A program made the position numbers and the translations under genes. Under the pieces are notes generated by a model. The model was not told the DNA's origin. It was given only the letters and a program-made list of their open reading frames with translations, and did not search any database. A stretch of DNA of 64,000 nt from Clavelina lepadiformis (Eukaryota; Chordata; Ascidiacea; Aplousobranchia; Clavelinidae): NCBI RefSeq assembly GCF_947623445.1, contig NC_135243.1:7876501-7940500 (forward strand), in the 5' to 3' direction. Of this stretch, positions 1 through 10,915 are shown piece after piece; positions within the stretch are counted from its first letter, which is position 1; each line of letters opens with the position of its first letter.

Positions 1-1717
1 CTTCAATACGCAGATGGACGTAGCAGAAAAGCGCTTAAGATAATTGCAACTTCGGAGAATGATCCTACACAAACTAAGGTTTAAGTCCAGCAAGTTTCAA
101 GCATTTTGCCTGACCTTTGTAGGATCTAATAAGGTTTATATGGGTTCTAGTAAAATCAGTTAAATAAACGCAGTTTTTTTATAGTTATAGTTATTCGACG
201 TCACAATGAACCCACATGAAGGCTTTAGTGTAACTCTTAAATCTTTTGTTTGCAGTTTTAGCTAAATAAACAAAACATGGCTGCTGAAAACTGCAACTGC
301 AGCAAAACTGACAGTAAATTCGAACTCTTAAATCATATAAGCAAACATATACTATTTTCCAAAACCTTGCGAACAGTCACTATAAAGCTTTCAGTTAAGG
401 CCAGTCAGTTCTTTTGTAAGGATACACTAAAAAGGACACGTCCACGGTTAAACATGTACGCCTATTACGCAATATTAAGTCAAGCAGCACTTTACTTGAG
501 ATAGCTTACATCCTCCATTACAGGAAAAATGTTTCAGTTTATTGTTATATGGAGCCGACAAAACAAATTTGTTAAGTATTTTAGAATAAAGAAAAGTTAT
601 AAATGACGAATTACTGTAAAATGTGTTTAATAAAACTTTATTTTGGCAGGAGATCCTAAATAAAACTATATTTTTGCAATTAATTGAAAATTACTTGACT
701 ACATCTGTAAGCTATACCGATATTTTTTGGCCATACAATATTTTACTCAACTTAATGACGAGTTTAACACGTACCAAGAAACTATCATGTAATTAGCAAG
801 TATGGCACTTAGTCTCAAATACAACTTTCTTTGCTTTGTTCTATCTACTGAAAAGTGAATTTAAAACCTATAGCTTGGGATTGTCCGTCTGCGAAAGTGA
901 GTTGCGGATTCGAAACATTGCTTATAGCGATAAAAACCGATTTTTATTGACAATTCTATATGCTTTATGTAACTTTCAAGATCCCCTCGATTGTTTAAAC
1001 AAATTTTCAAAACGTCAAGCAAAGTAGCTTAAGGCCTATACTGGTCTACCGAAACCAATAGGAATCAATGAAAAAAGGTTCGATTTGCTTAAAAAGCTCT
1101 TACTTGAAAATTAATGAAAACTTTGCCGCCTACCTCGGTGAAGGCGGCCGGTAAAATAAGTGTCTACTTCACCGGGCGCCGTTTGCAGAAGTAAGAAAAT
1201 ACCACTTGCGTAACCGGCTATAGCCGTAAACCGAAGTAGCTTTTTCCAAATTCGGTAACCGGCAGTCGGTGAAATAGACGTTGCCAATAGTAAAGGTATA
1301 ATAAAAGCAGCCTTAAATGTATCACAACAGCATTTTGCGTTAAATAATCCTAAACTAAAGTAAATAACCGTTGAGTTAATTGTACTAATAAAAGTAGATG
1401 GTAACCTACGATGGTAGGTGGATGGTAGGTGGTAGATGGTACCTATGAAGACGTATTCCATTCAAAACGCGTCAGCTAGCCTATATCACTACTGCAGTGT
1501 TGGTGTAATACATAGAGTACCCCACTCATACTAAATATTCTTTTTACATTGTGTCGTCAGAATGAATTTCATCTTAGTCGCAATCGAAGACTAAATTTGC
1601 AATATATTTGTGACAAAAACTGCTTCAGCACAAAATGTTATTAAAAATCCTTTGACCAGTACCAGTAATCCAGTAAATTTTAGTGGCATGCTCAGCCAAA
1701 ATTTAGGGTTTTCTTTG
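1..1717. other. Left-edge stretch without a supported gene
   Basis: AT-rich DNA with only short ORFs. A TATAGT microsatellite-like patch lies near 180-195, and an imperfect GGTAGATGGTA repeat lies at about 1396-1442. The reverse-strand ORF at 1111-1461 overlaps that repeat and shows no family features. I see no RNA gene here. Confidence 0.4.
277..504 (+). CDS. Small hypothetical ORF, possibly spurious
   Basis: A 75-codon ORF begins at an ATG in a good initiation context (AAAACATGG), about 20 bases after a TTTGTTTGCAG acceptor-like site that could serve cis- or trans-splicing. The first residues (MAAENCNCSK) are Cys- and Asn-rich, and the rest has no motif that I recognise. There is a weak donor-like GTAAAT at codon 13, so only a short first exon may be real. 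I see no downstream coding exon to pair it with before the unrelated gene at 3531. Treat it as unproven. Confidence 0.15.
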   Translation: MAAENCNCSKTDSKFELLNHISKHILFSKTLRTVTIKLSVKASQFFCKDTLKRTRPRLNMYAYYAILSQAALYLR

Positions 1718-1724
1718 TTTTTTG

Positions 1725-1730
1725 TTTATT
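1725..1730 (-). terminator. Poly(A) signal for the gag-like ORF
   Basis: TTTATT on the + strand reads AATAAA on the minus strand, about 110 bases past the stop at 1838. This is a sensible distance for a short 3' UTR, but the hexamer is common in AT-rich DNA. Confidence 0.3.
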
Positions 1731-1837
1731 AAACGTTCTTAAGCAAGTAAGGCACGCTTAATAAAATGAAATAAAAAAAAGATCGTATAAATTTCGGAGA
1801 AGAAATAACAATTTCAAGTACTTCACAATTCGGGCTC

Positions 1838-3146
1838 TTAATTGACAGTGGAATTAAGATTATCGGGGTTTGGTTCGTATGTATATTTGCATGTTCCGCA
1901 TTGGAACGGCTTAAGTCTGTCCTTTAAAAATATGATCGAAAATTTGGTACAGTTGCATCGAACAAAGACTGCTGTACAGCCTGCACAATAGCTCGGGTGT
2001 TTAAAGTCTGGAATTGAATTTCGTGAGTCCTTGTTTCTTTTGATTCGGAGGGCGTCTCCACAGGAGCATCCGAGGAGGCCCGCTGTTCCGGGTACCCAAC
2101 TGGAAAAATCGTATTTGCGGTTCCCTTCTCGCCGTACTTTCGTTTTTTCTTTATCTTCGTTTGAGTCTCCACTAATGTTCTTTCGCTTGTTTCCTCTGCT
2201 CTCACTCTCCTCCCGCTCCGAGGGTTGCTCATCTGAGTCGGGCTCCTGGCTCTCCTCTGATGACAGCTCCGTTTTTGCTCGGTTCTTCCTTGCCGCCCGT
2301 CTGCTCTTTCCTCCTCGTCGTGGCTCTTCTTTTTCTGCATGATCAGAAACCTCTTTATGGTTTTCGTTGGGGGAAGGTGATCTCCTCATCCGATTTCAAA
2401 TTTCGAGCAGTCGTCATCGGGACATCTTGTCCAACCGGGTTGTTCGTATTTTCCTGGAATCTCTTCGGGCATTCTTTAAATTTATGTCCCTGTTCTGTGC
2501 AATAAGAGCAGGTTTGGATTTGTCCGTTATAGCTTACCGCACATCTCATTTTGCCCAGGTACAGGTACGATGGGAGTTGGTGTCGTTCCATCGTTTCCTT
2601 GTTCACTTTATAGATCCTCCTTCCATCTTTGATGCCGTATTTATCGACGCCCAAATGTGCTGGACCTTGAATCTCAAATTCTGCGAGGATTGCATCGATG
2701 TGTTTCTGTGGGTAGTGGATAGGTACCCATCGGATCGTGAGGTCTACTCTCTCATCTCCGTGTGCGATGGCAGACTTTACATCCGGCCTCTTACGTAGTA
2801 GGTCTGCAAGTTTTATTGCATTGTTCTTTCTATCTACAGTAATATTTACCGTGTTCCCGGGTTTCTGTATTATGCCTTCGATGTATTGAATCGGCATCTT
2901 GATTTCTTTCAGCAGCCTGTAGATATCTTCTCGTTTGGTGTCATTAACCAATTGGATTGTTACTTCTCGGTGGTCGCAGTAGTCAGCAGCCACGTCATTA
3001 TTCCATTGTCTTTCAATCTCTCTGCAGAGGTTAGGGTCCCAGCCATTTTTCACCTTCTCTGTCGAGATTCTTTTCTTCTTCACTTCTTCACTTCTTCTCT
3101 TCTTTACTTCTTCATTTCTTTCCAAGACCTTTTCCTCCTTTACCAC
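1838..3146 (-). pseudogene. Gag-like CCHC zinc-knuckle ORF (retroelement ORF1-like), +1 frame break
   Basis: Two minus-strand ORFs overlap. The first (3146-2355, 263 codons) has a Lys/Glu-rich start, a central domain of about 140 residues, and a CX2CX4HX4C zinc knuckle (C213, C216, H221, C226). The second (2389-1838, 183 codons) carries a Ser/Glu/Arg-rich linker and then a Cys-rich end with CAGC, CNC and CGTC. Composition flows from one to the other, so they look like one protein broken by a +1 shift inside a run of five C's near 2370. The layout resembles gag-like ORF1 proteins of non-LTR retrotransposons and the ZCCHC3-type proteins of fish and invertebrates, which bind nucleic acid. No reverse transcriptase lies next to it, which is unusual because LINEs normally lose the 5' end first. 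It may be a domesticated gag gene, a decayed element, or an assembly error at the homopolymer. Confidence 0.6.
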
Positions 3147-4197
3147 GTCCGGACATACTCAAGTTTTTGTATTGCTTTGAAAGATACGAAATGTGTTAAA
3201 AAATTTAGGGTTTTCCAACTTTTAAAACTCGAAGTAATATTTTCGGTAGTCTTCAAATTCGAGGTAAAGAGCATCCACTGATATTGCACTATACAGAAAA
3301 AATATTTATGCATATACACAACTGATGCATAACGATTATTAGCAGTTGTAGGATAGAAAGTTTTTTTAAAAATAATCCGAATGATATATCAAGTTTTTCT
3401 ACAAGTTTTTTACTGTATTTGGTCTAGAACGTATTACAAAAAAAAAAATTTAATTTTGTTGTAAATTTCTTCAATGTATTTTGTAGACTTGAAATAATCT
3501 GTTATACAAAGATAAAAAAAACTAACCGTAATGCTCAGTGCAGAAAGGGTGCTTAAACTGCTGGCAAATGAATTGCAAATTAATCCTCGGGGTTGTGGTG
3601 TCCCTAACGAAGTACAGTTGGAAGAAGGCGAGTTGTTAAACAAAATTCGCATGCGTTTAGGAAACGCCAAACAGAAACATGCAGTCAACTTCGAACATTT
3701 CAAATGTTTTGGTGGCTTTGAAGTCGGAGATTACAATGGCTGTCAACTCCTTCACTTGTTTGTTTCTCTTGTCAATGATCCAAGAATTCTTCAAAACGGA
3801 AATTGTGTTGTATTTTCAATTCGAGGTGAATACAGATTTGCTTTATTGGTTTTTAAGCCAAACTGGATAGAAATAATAACAATGCCTGCCGAAGACTCTA
3901 ACCATAGATATTTCTACAAGAAGCTCTTTGACGACTATTCGGTGAATTTTCAACAATACGACTTCGAGCAAGTGCAACAACTTCGATCAATTTTGCCCGA
4001 AAAACTTCAAGAATTTATGAAACAACCACTTGCTGATAAAGTTTCGTGCAGATACACGGCAGCTTTTTTAGGAGTTTTAATTAACATTGCTCGAAGATAC
4101 TGTGAAGACGAACATGTTCAAAGCGAAGACCGGTTGTTCAAGCGAGGGATCATTCCGGTTTGTCTTAAATTGGCAGTTGATTCTGCACAGTCAGGCA

Positions 4198-4206
4198 AAC
4201 TCGAAG
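4198..4206. repeat. Left 9-bp target-site duplication
   Basis: AACTCGAAG abuts the left end of the foldback element and is repeated exactly at 5424-5432. Its position within the codons of copy 1 shows that it was originally a single sequence. Confidence 0.85.
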
Positions 4207-5423
4207 GGTGTACCGACAGTTAATCACGCGACACTTAATCACGCGACGCTTAATCACCGACACATAATCACTAGGACATTTAATCACGCGACACATAATC
4301 ACTAGGACATTTAATCACGCGACACATAATCACTAGGACATTTAATCACGCGACTTGGATACTTATTCACGCGACATTTAATCACGCGACACATAATCAC
4401 TTGGATGTCGGAAAAGCGTGAGGAAAATTCAGTAATTCAAGCTCATGTGCATCTCTCTGTGGGGATGACGATGTGGATTGCTTTTAAGGTTGGCCTAAAG
4501 CCAAAGGCTATTAGTCTTTCTTTTAGAACTCCCCGACAATTGTCTTTGACTCCGTTGCGCCGGCTTTCTCTATAATGTTTCTTTAAAACAACACCAGCTT
4601 CATAAAGTCAAATTGTTATATTGTCCGAAGTAAGTTGTATCACATTAGAAACATTTTTATCATCTTTTCACATTTAAACAAAACTATAACTCCAATTCAG
4701 TAATGAACAGTCCAGAAGGTAAAACTGATATTATGTGTAGAGACAAGAAGGGGAGATTTTAACCAAACCTTAGTTTTTATAGAAACACATTAGCCAATCA
4801 GGAAATAACATGTCATTTTGCATTGCTACGTATAACCTATGTAATATGTAACATTATTCTATTGTCACCGAAGCTCTTGATCAAAGTACCATCAAAACGG
4901 TTCTGACGTGAAGAAAAAACTTTTTACCTATTACCTTTCTTAAAACAAAGTTTTGCAAAAGCGAAGTACACCACATATACGCATAGATGGGTATCGCGAC
5001 AATTCTAATGATTATTTAAATTAAACCGTCAAATTCAGAAAACATTGGTTTAAAGTTGACTTCCACCAGCTAGAAACTCTTTGATATTTAGCCAGAAATA
5101 TCACCAACACGATGACAGTCATCGTGTTGACAGTTGACACAGTTGACCGTTATCTGTCAAGCGAGATTTTAGTTGTCTTCGTGCAGTTGCTTACATTACC
5201 CATGCATGACATTGTTACCTAGTGTGTACGGTAGCCGATACTGTAAATGTGTGATTAAATGTCGCGTGATTAAATGTCCTAGTGATTAGGTGTCGCGTGA
5301 TTAAATGTCCTAGTGATTATGTGTCGCGTGATTAAGAGTCGCGTGATTAAATGTCCTAGTGATTATGTGTCGGTGATTAAGCGTCGCGTGATTAAGTGTC
5401 GCGTGATTAAGTGTCACCAAACC
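4207..5423. mobile_element. 1,217-bp foldback transposon with tandem-repeat terminal inverted repeats
   Basis: Both ends consist of 15-16 bp units of the type TTAATCACGCGACAC and TAATCACTAGGACAT, in opposite orientation. The left arm runs to about 4404 and the right arm starts at about 5250. Read inward, the two arms match almost perfectly for more than 80 bases before the unit order diverges. The outermost bases are GGTGTACCGACAG on the left and GGTTTGGTGACAC (reverse complement) on the right. The central 850 bp has no ORF worth reporting, so the element is non-autonomous. Modular inverted repeats plus a 9-bp duplication are typical of Foldback/Mutator-like elements. The superfamily is inferred, whereas the structure is directly visible. 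Confidence 0.9.
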
Positions 5424-5432
5424 AACTCGAAG
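5424..5432. repeat. Right 9-bp target-site duplication
   Basis: AACTCGAAG, identical to 4198-4206. The coding frame of the interrupted gene resumes directly after it. Confidence 0.85.
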
Positions 5433-5879
5433 AAGTCATGCATTATAGACATTTAAACTTTAATAGTGTGAAGGAGGATTTTGTTTCAAACTTCCGTGAA
5501 AGAAATGGAAGGCAACCTTGTTCAGAGGAAATTAAACTCAATTTTCGAGCAAAGACAGCAGAAATCGAGACGGCGGTGGCGATAGATATACTATCCCAGT
5601 AAGTCGCCATTTTGATAGATGTTACCCATTGAAAGATTTGTATTGCTCACTGCTAGGGACTTTTTTGCATAAATATTAAAAGTATCTTTTTTTCAGTTCT
5701 GAAATGCCCCATGACGGAGAAGGACTTTACAATGAGATCAGTGTTGAAGAAATGAAGTCGGAGCTAAAGGCGTTTTATGAAATTTAGTTTACAACATACG
5801 GTATTTGTTAGCACTTGTATTGTATTAATTAATGCTTTTTCGTTCAACTAACCCTAGTTTTGAACTTTTTTAAGTTTGT

Positions 5880-5885
5880 AATAAA
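5880..5885 (+). terminator. Poly(A) signal of family copy 1
   Basis: AATAAA lies 93 bases after the TAG at 5785-5787. It is the first canonical signal downstream and fits a short 3' UTR. Confidence 0.5.
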
Positions 5886-5887
5886 GA

Positions 5888-8800
5888 TGTTATACCTTTG
5901 TGTAGATTTATAATAGCTTTGTCACCAAATTTCACGTACTAATTCGTTGTATAATAACAGGCGTGTTATAGCTTAACACCGCACTATTGTTTTATGTCAC
6001 TATTGATTTGCTTTTAGATGTGTTTTCAGATATATATTTAAAGGTATTTCACCCACGTTGCGTGAATTCGTACTGGTTAGTATGAATGTTTTGTGCCATT
6101 TCTGATTCTATTTATTACTTTCTTAGTAAGTTGTAGATACACGTAGTTTACACGTTTTACGTCCTTTCCCATACAACTCCTGCCCAATGTTCCCATCTGA
6201 GAAAAATTTACGCTGAGCAAATGTTTGTTTTAGCAAGCATAAATATTTTAAGGCTGAGCTAGCAGAGTTTAAATGAATTACCAACTTTGTGAGTTATTAA
6301 AATGAGTATAAAATCATATCCATATACAAACAAAGTACACATTTGATTCAAAGAAATTTTCCTTGATTTTGTGCTTTTCCAATGTTTGTATGCTTTGTCC
6401 AGGTTTATTGCTGAGCTTTGATAGATATAGCTGATTCATTATATTATCAATAGACTCTTTCCGAATTGCGGTCTGGGTGGCAAGATATTTTCGATCGCTC
6501 ATACTTTAGAATAAAAAATATAGACCCACTTTCATTCTTTTAAATTACAAGCGTTTTGGGCCCCCGCTGTAAGAGTGGGAAGTTTTCTGAACTGGAGAAT
6601 TTAGCGTGACAGCTTTATTTCAAAAATTGTAGTTTTATCTTCAATTAAATGGCAATATTTAATTTAATTGAATGGCAAAAATAATTTTTATAGTCTCAAT
6701 ATAATAACTCAATACAACTGCTTTAAAATAAGTTTTTATACAGTTGCCAGGAGAAAAGTTTGATTAATTTAGGCTTTTAAAATTTTGTCGACAAAATGTA
6801 CTTTGTAGATAGTTATTCGAGGTCGAATGCGCAAGACGAAAGTAGATTTTACCTTGCACCAAGTTTCTGTGATCACAAAGAATTACACTACAGTAGATAA
6901 TATTCCTTAGTTTTTCATGTAAAGTACTTGGAAGCGCGTTGATTACATAGGCATGCTTTGACTAGAAATGTGTTACGAGAATATAGCATTATGCTCAGTG
7001 CATAATTGGAATCACAATTTGTTAGTTTAAAAATACTTTTAGCTTTTACGCTTAATATTTTCAAATTACTCCTTACCCACTTCCCTCAATATCTCAATGT
7101 TATACTAAATCATGAATGCTTGACAATCACGACACGGAAACATCTGAAAACATAACTCACATTTTAAATGCACAATTTTAAAGTATTTTATTGATTATCA
7201 CATATTTATGAAATTGTGCATAAAATTAGAACTATTGAAACTTAGCTACCAGCAACCATTAACGTAATTTTCATGTGCAAACACTTGCTGGAGCAGAAAT
7301 GTCACAAAAAACTATAATGACGCCTTTTAAAATGCAGCTTTTGAACTATTAGTAGACTTTTTGGGATAAATATGTGAACGTCTATTAACAACAAGCACGT
7401 GAAACATAAATATTTGGCCTTGTGCTGTGTGCTGCCGGCCATTTTTCAGAACATGTTGCCTGTCATTGGTAATTAAAGTGTAGTAAAGATTAATTAAAAC
7501 TTTTTTTATGTTATATTATAGTTATTATAGTATTATTTTAATAGTTAGTTAGTTAGTTAGCTAGATAGTTGTTAGTATTATGACTTAGTTAAATTTCAAG
7601 TCAGATTGCAGTAATTCAGTGCATTAATTCATGCAAAAGTGACAACATATCACATAAGACAAAAAATCTGCTCTTTCTAATACTTCTTCATAACGCAGAT
7701 TTTCGTGGGTTACATTTACTGTGGTTGTGTTTTAACTGCGGTGCAGTAAAAGTCGAGCTTGAACTTAATATTCTCACAGCACCTTGTACTGTGAATACTA
7801 TAGCTGGTATCTGCAAGATGGTATATGGCTTCATGTTTAACACGAAATTAGGCCGATTAGAATGTAGAATTGCTATCGCCATACACTCGGCCTAGAAAGT
7901 TTTACTTTCATAAGTAAACTAGTTTTGTCTGGCATTAAAGTGGGCGCCTGATAGTGGTGAAACATGCAAATAAACACTCAAGCTTTTAATAACAAATCTG
8001 TCCTGCTAATAATTAAATGAACAATTTGTTATGTCAGAACAACTTATCGAAACGTAGTTTGCTGAAATAGATTATATTAATTGGCAATTTGAGTTACTGT
8101 TACATAAATATAGCCAAGTATAACCAACAAGGGCAGCCAAATACTTTCGCTTTCACATTCCTTTGTGATATTTAAGTTTTATTATTCTAACATTAATAGA
8201 GTAGTTAACGAATATAATTTCTCGCCTCTAATTATAACAACAAAGTGAGGCTGTTTTCATTGTTAAGTGAAAGACTTTTTTGTAAGGAATGTTGACCCTA
8301 GTTTATCTTAAACATGAAACTAGATCATCATTTCTTACCAAAGTCAATAGATGCTTAAGTAATATTTTTTTGGGGTTCGCCATTGTTAGTATTTGTGTTC
8401 GCCCGAATCTTCCGCACAGACGATATTCGTTGAATCCATTCGGATTTCGGTTCGTATTGACGCAGCTCTATTTAGCAATGAGTAATAGGAAAACAAGTTT
8501 AGAGGTGAACGTGTCCTTTATTATTTGTCCTTACAAACAGATGACGCACTTAAACTGAGTGCTTTGAAGGGACTGTCACAAAAGGTTTCGAAATATGTGA
8601 TTGTCTACATTGTTTAAAAGTTCATATTTGCTTAACTTGTACTGCCAGCTTTCAGCTGTCGCGTTTGTTTATTTAGCTGTAGATCTCTGAGTAAATAGCA
8701 AGGAGGGACGTTATAACAAGCGGTCTCATTTTGACCTGGAATAACCTGTACTTATATGCGTTAATTCAACTGAGTTCAATTTGTGTAAATAATAATTACA

Positions 8801-10915
8801 AATGGAGCATTTAATTAGTTTCACCGACAGACACGGTTGCGCTTTAATCTTTTCTCCTTTTTACTAGAATTTTACCTCGATATATTAATTAGGCTTTTCA
8901 CTTTTCCCAAAAATAATTTATGTTTTAGTTTCTACCTCATGAAACGAGCAAAACAATAAAAAACAATATTTGTTGTATATAACACAACATTTATCTCTTG
9001 TGTCTGTGATGCTTATTTATTGATATAGGGGAAAGCGGGGAAACGAGGGACGTTAGCAAACATAAGGTCACAATCAGCTTATTTGATATAAATTTTATGA
9101 GATTTTTGTGTCCCTCTTTGCCCCGCTGTTGGAACAGTCTGGGATAGTGTCCCTTCATACCGCGCCTGCCTGTTTTATTTTTACTGTTTTTGTTTTGAAA
9201 TGTTGCAGTACTTTTCTCTATAGTTATGCAACATAAATCTTTAAAATGTTTTTGTTAATCGGAGTAGTAACGATGTTCTTAGTTATCGATTAAAGACGAC
9301 GTCGAACCAAATTTTGTGACTTTTATATTGAAAAGAATCAGGCACAAAACCCGGACTATGAAACAGACCACATCATAACTGCGGGATAAAAACAGAATTT
9401 GTAGCCTTAAACTGATAAATGAAATCAGTAAAACAGAAAAATACGCAATAAAACCAAGTCAGTTTCACATCAAAATAAGCTTGTCAATGGATAAAAAACT
9501 TTAATGAAAAAACTGTTGCTAAAACATTTTATAAAAAATCACATACAAATTCTCCTTTGCCATTGTAGCCTAAACATATTTCATGATACCATTGTTTGCA
9601 TGCACTGCATTCAATCCAGTCCTCAGTAGGTGGTTCCTGGTACAGATCAGAGCAAAACGTACATTTGAAAGCTTTCTGGTTGTACAGTTTCGTTTTGCTC
9701 TACTTTGTTGGTTGCTTTGTTTTAACGGTTTTTTTTTCTTTTTGTCTTGCTTGCAGATGACATTAACTGCTTCTAGAATGGTGATGAAGTTAAAGCTTCT
9801 GTTTTGTTTGCTTTTCTTTTCCGGCACGAGAGTTTAGCATGTCTGGTCATTATACGGCAAAAGTTTGGTTCTAACAGTATCACCAGAAGAAGAGGTTCCT
9901 ATATATCGGAGGTAAACAAACAAGCATGGCTGGTAGAGTTAAGTGCTGTAGTTTCAACAACTGCTGATGAAGTTGACGCATCAATATACTTGTTTCAGCA
10001 ATACATTGACTATCAACATGACTAGCCGAAGAGTTGTTGATGCTGTCTTTTTTCAGTTATACATAAATTTTCCCGTTATAATGACCAACGGTGTGATTAC
10101 TTGGGTATATTTTTAGTTTAGCTTGTAGTGTATGTTACTCTATGTTACACTACAAAAACTTTTAGAAACTTTAGAAGAACAGAAACTTTATAGTTGTGTC
10201 AGTTGTTATGTCAGTTGTTCGTTTGTCTAGCACTCTAGTTAATAAACTCATAATAAAAGCATATTCGTCTGCATTTCCCACTCCCACTCCCATTCACTTT
10301 CTCAAGTAAATAGGACGCCCATTTACAACATGATAGTGCTGACAGACACAGATCATAACCGCATAAAATACCTACAGTTAATGGAAAATCATAGAAAACG
10401 GAAATCATTGTATCTTGAAAACGATTGATGATAGAAAAAAACTGATAGCATTTTTGGAATCAGCGCTTGAAAATCATACAGACACACTTAATAAATGTAG
10501 CCAAACAAAAAATTTTTTAAATTTTGTTACGTAGTGATTATTAGTGAAAAATTTGAACAAATTCTTCTTAAATTGACTTTTGTAGCACAAATAAATTGTT
10601 CTAGTCTCGTTTTAGATAATAAAATATTAATTACATTTAAAATACAACGATGTTTTCTCTTTCATGACTCATTTTTGAACAAAACAGATATATGTACAAT
10701 TGTACCTTACAACTACATTGAATGAGTTGAGTACTAACATAAATGAGTTTAACAATATGAACAAAAGCAATTGCAGCTACAATTTAATTGTTGAATAAAT
10801 AAAAACAAAAAAGTTTTAACTGATTACATCTCATGCAAATAAACTTACATTGAAATTAAAACTGCTATTATTAACAAAACTAACACTAATTTGGCAAAAA
10901 TTACATTAAAAAACA
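5888..10915. other. 5-kb stretch without a supported gene
   Basis: AT-rich DNA with only short, mutually overlapping ORFs and no splice-phase-consistent exon chain. It contains a TTAG-rich simple repeat near 7546-7570 and a short hairpin-type repeat at about 9034-9128. I find no tRNA, rRNA or family-like protein segment here. Confidence 0.45.
9034..9128. repeat. Short imperfect inverted repeat, possible MITE remnant
   Basis: The left arm AGCGGGGAAACGAGGGAC is matched by a right arm whose reverse complement is AGCGGGGCAAAGAGGGACAC, about 55 bases away. The arms are GC-rich against an AT-rich background. I could not fix a target-site duplication. Confidence 0.4.

Larger units (their letters stand above)
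3531..5787 (+). pseudogene. Unrecognised family gene, copy 1, interrupted by a foldback transposon
   Basis: Coding pieces are 3531-4206, 5433-5598 and 5697-5787, joined by one ordinary intron (GTAAGT at 5599, AG at 5695-5696) and by the transposon at 4207-5423. Counting one copy of the 9-bp duplication, the pieces stay in phase and make 310 residues ending AFYEI-stop. As it stands, the ORF reads into the element and stops at 4223 after 230 residues. The protein is a clear paralogue of the gene at 55276: shared blocks include a GGFE(V/I)G-Y-G-QLLH core, NGNC, and (V/A)C(L/V)KLA(V/I)DS-QSGKL. I do not recognise the family. The protein is predicted soluble, with no signal peptide or membrane span. 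The flanks are otherwise undamaged, so the insertion is probably recent and may be polymorphic. Confidence 0.75.

Noticed and set aside
2031..2798. Plus-strand ORFs of 143 and 103 codons
   Set aside because: They are antisense to the gag-like zinc-knuckle ORF, which has a far more protein-like composition and a CCHC motif.
4219..4400. CRISPR-like array (regular short repeats)
   Set aside because: Units are contiguous without unique spacers, mirrored at the other end of a transposon, and in a eukaryotic genome.
4207..5432. Foldback element acting as a new intron
   Set aside because: GT and AG dinucleotides exist at the two edges, but joining them shifts frame and meets a stop within a few codons, and there is no donor consensus.
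9570..9837. Opposing ORFs of 84-85 codons
   Set aside because: They overlap on opposite strands around a poly-T/poly-A tract, and neither has a motif or splice partner.
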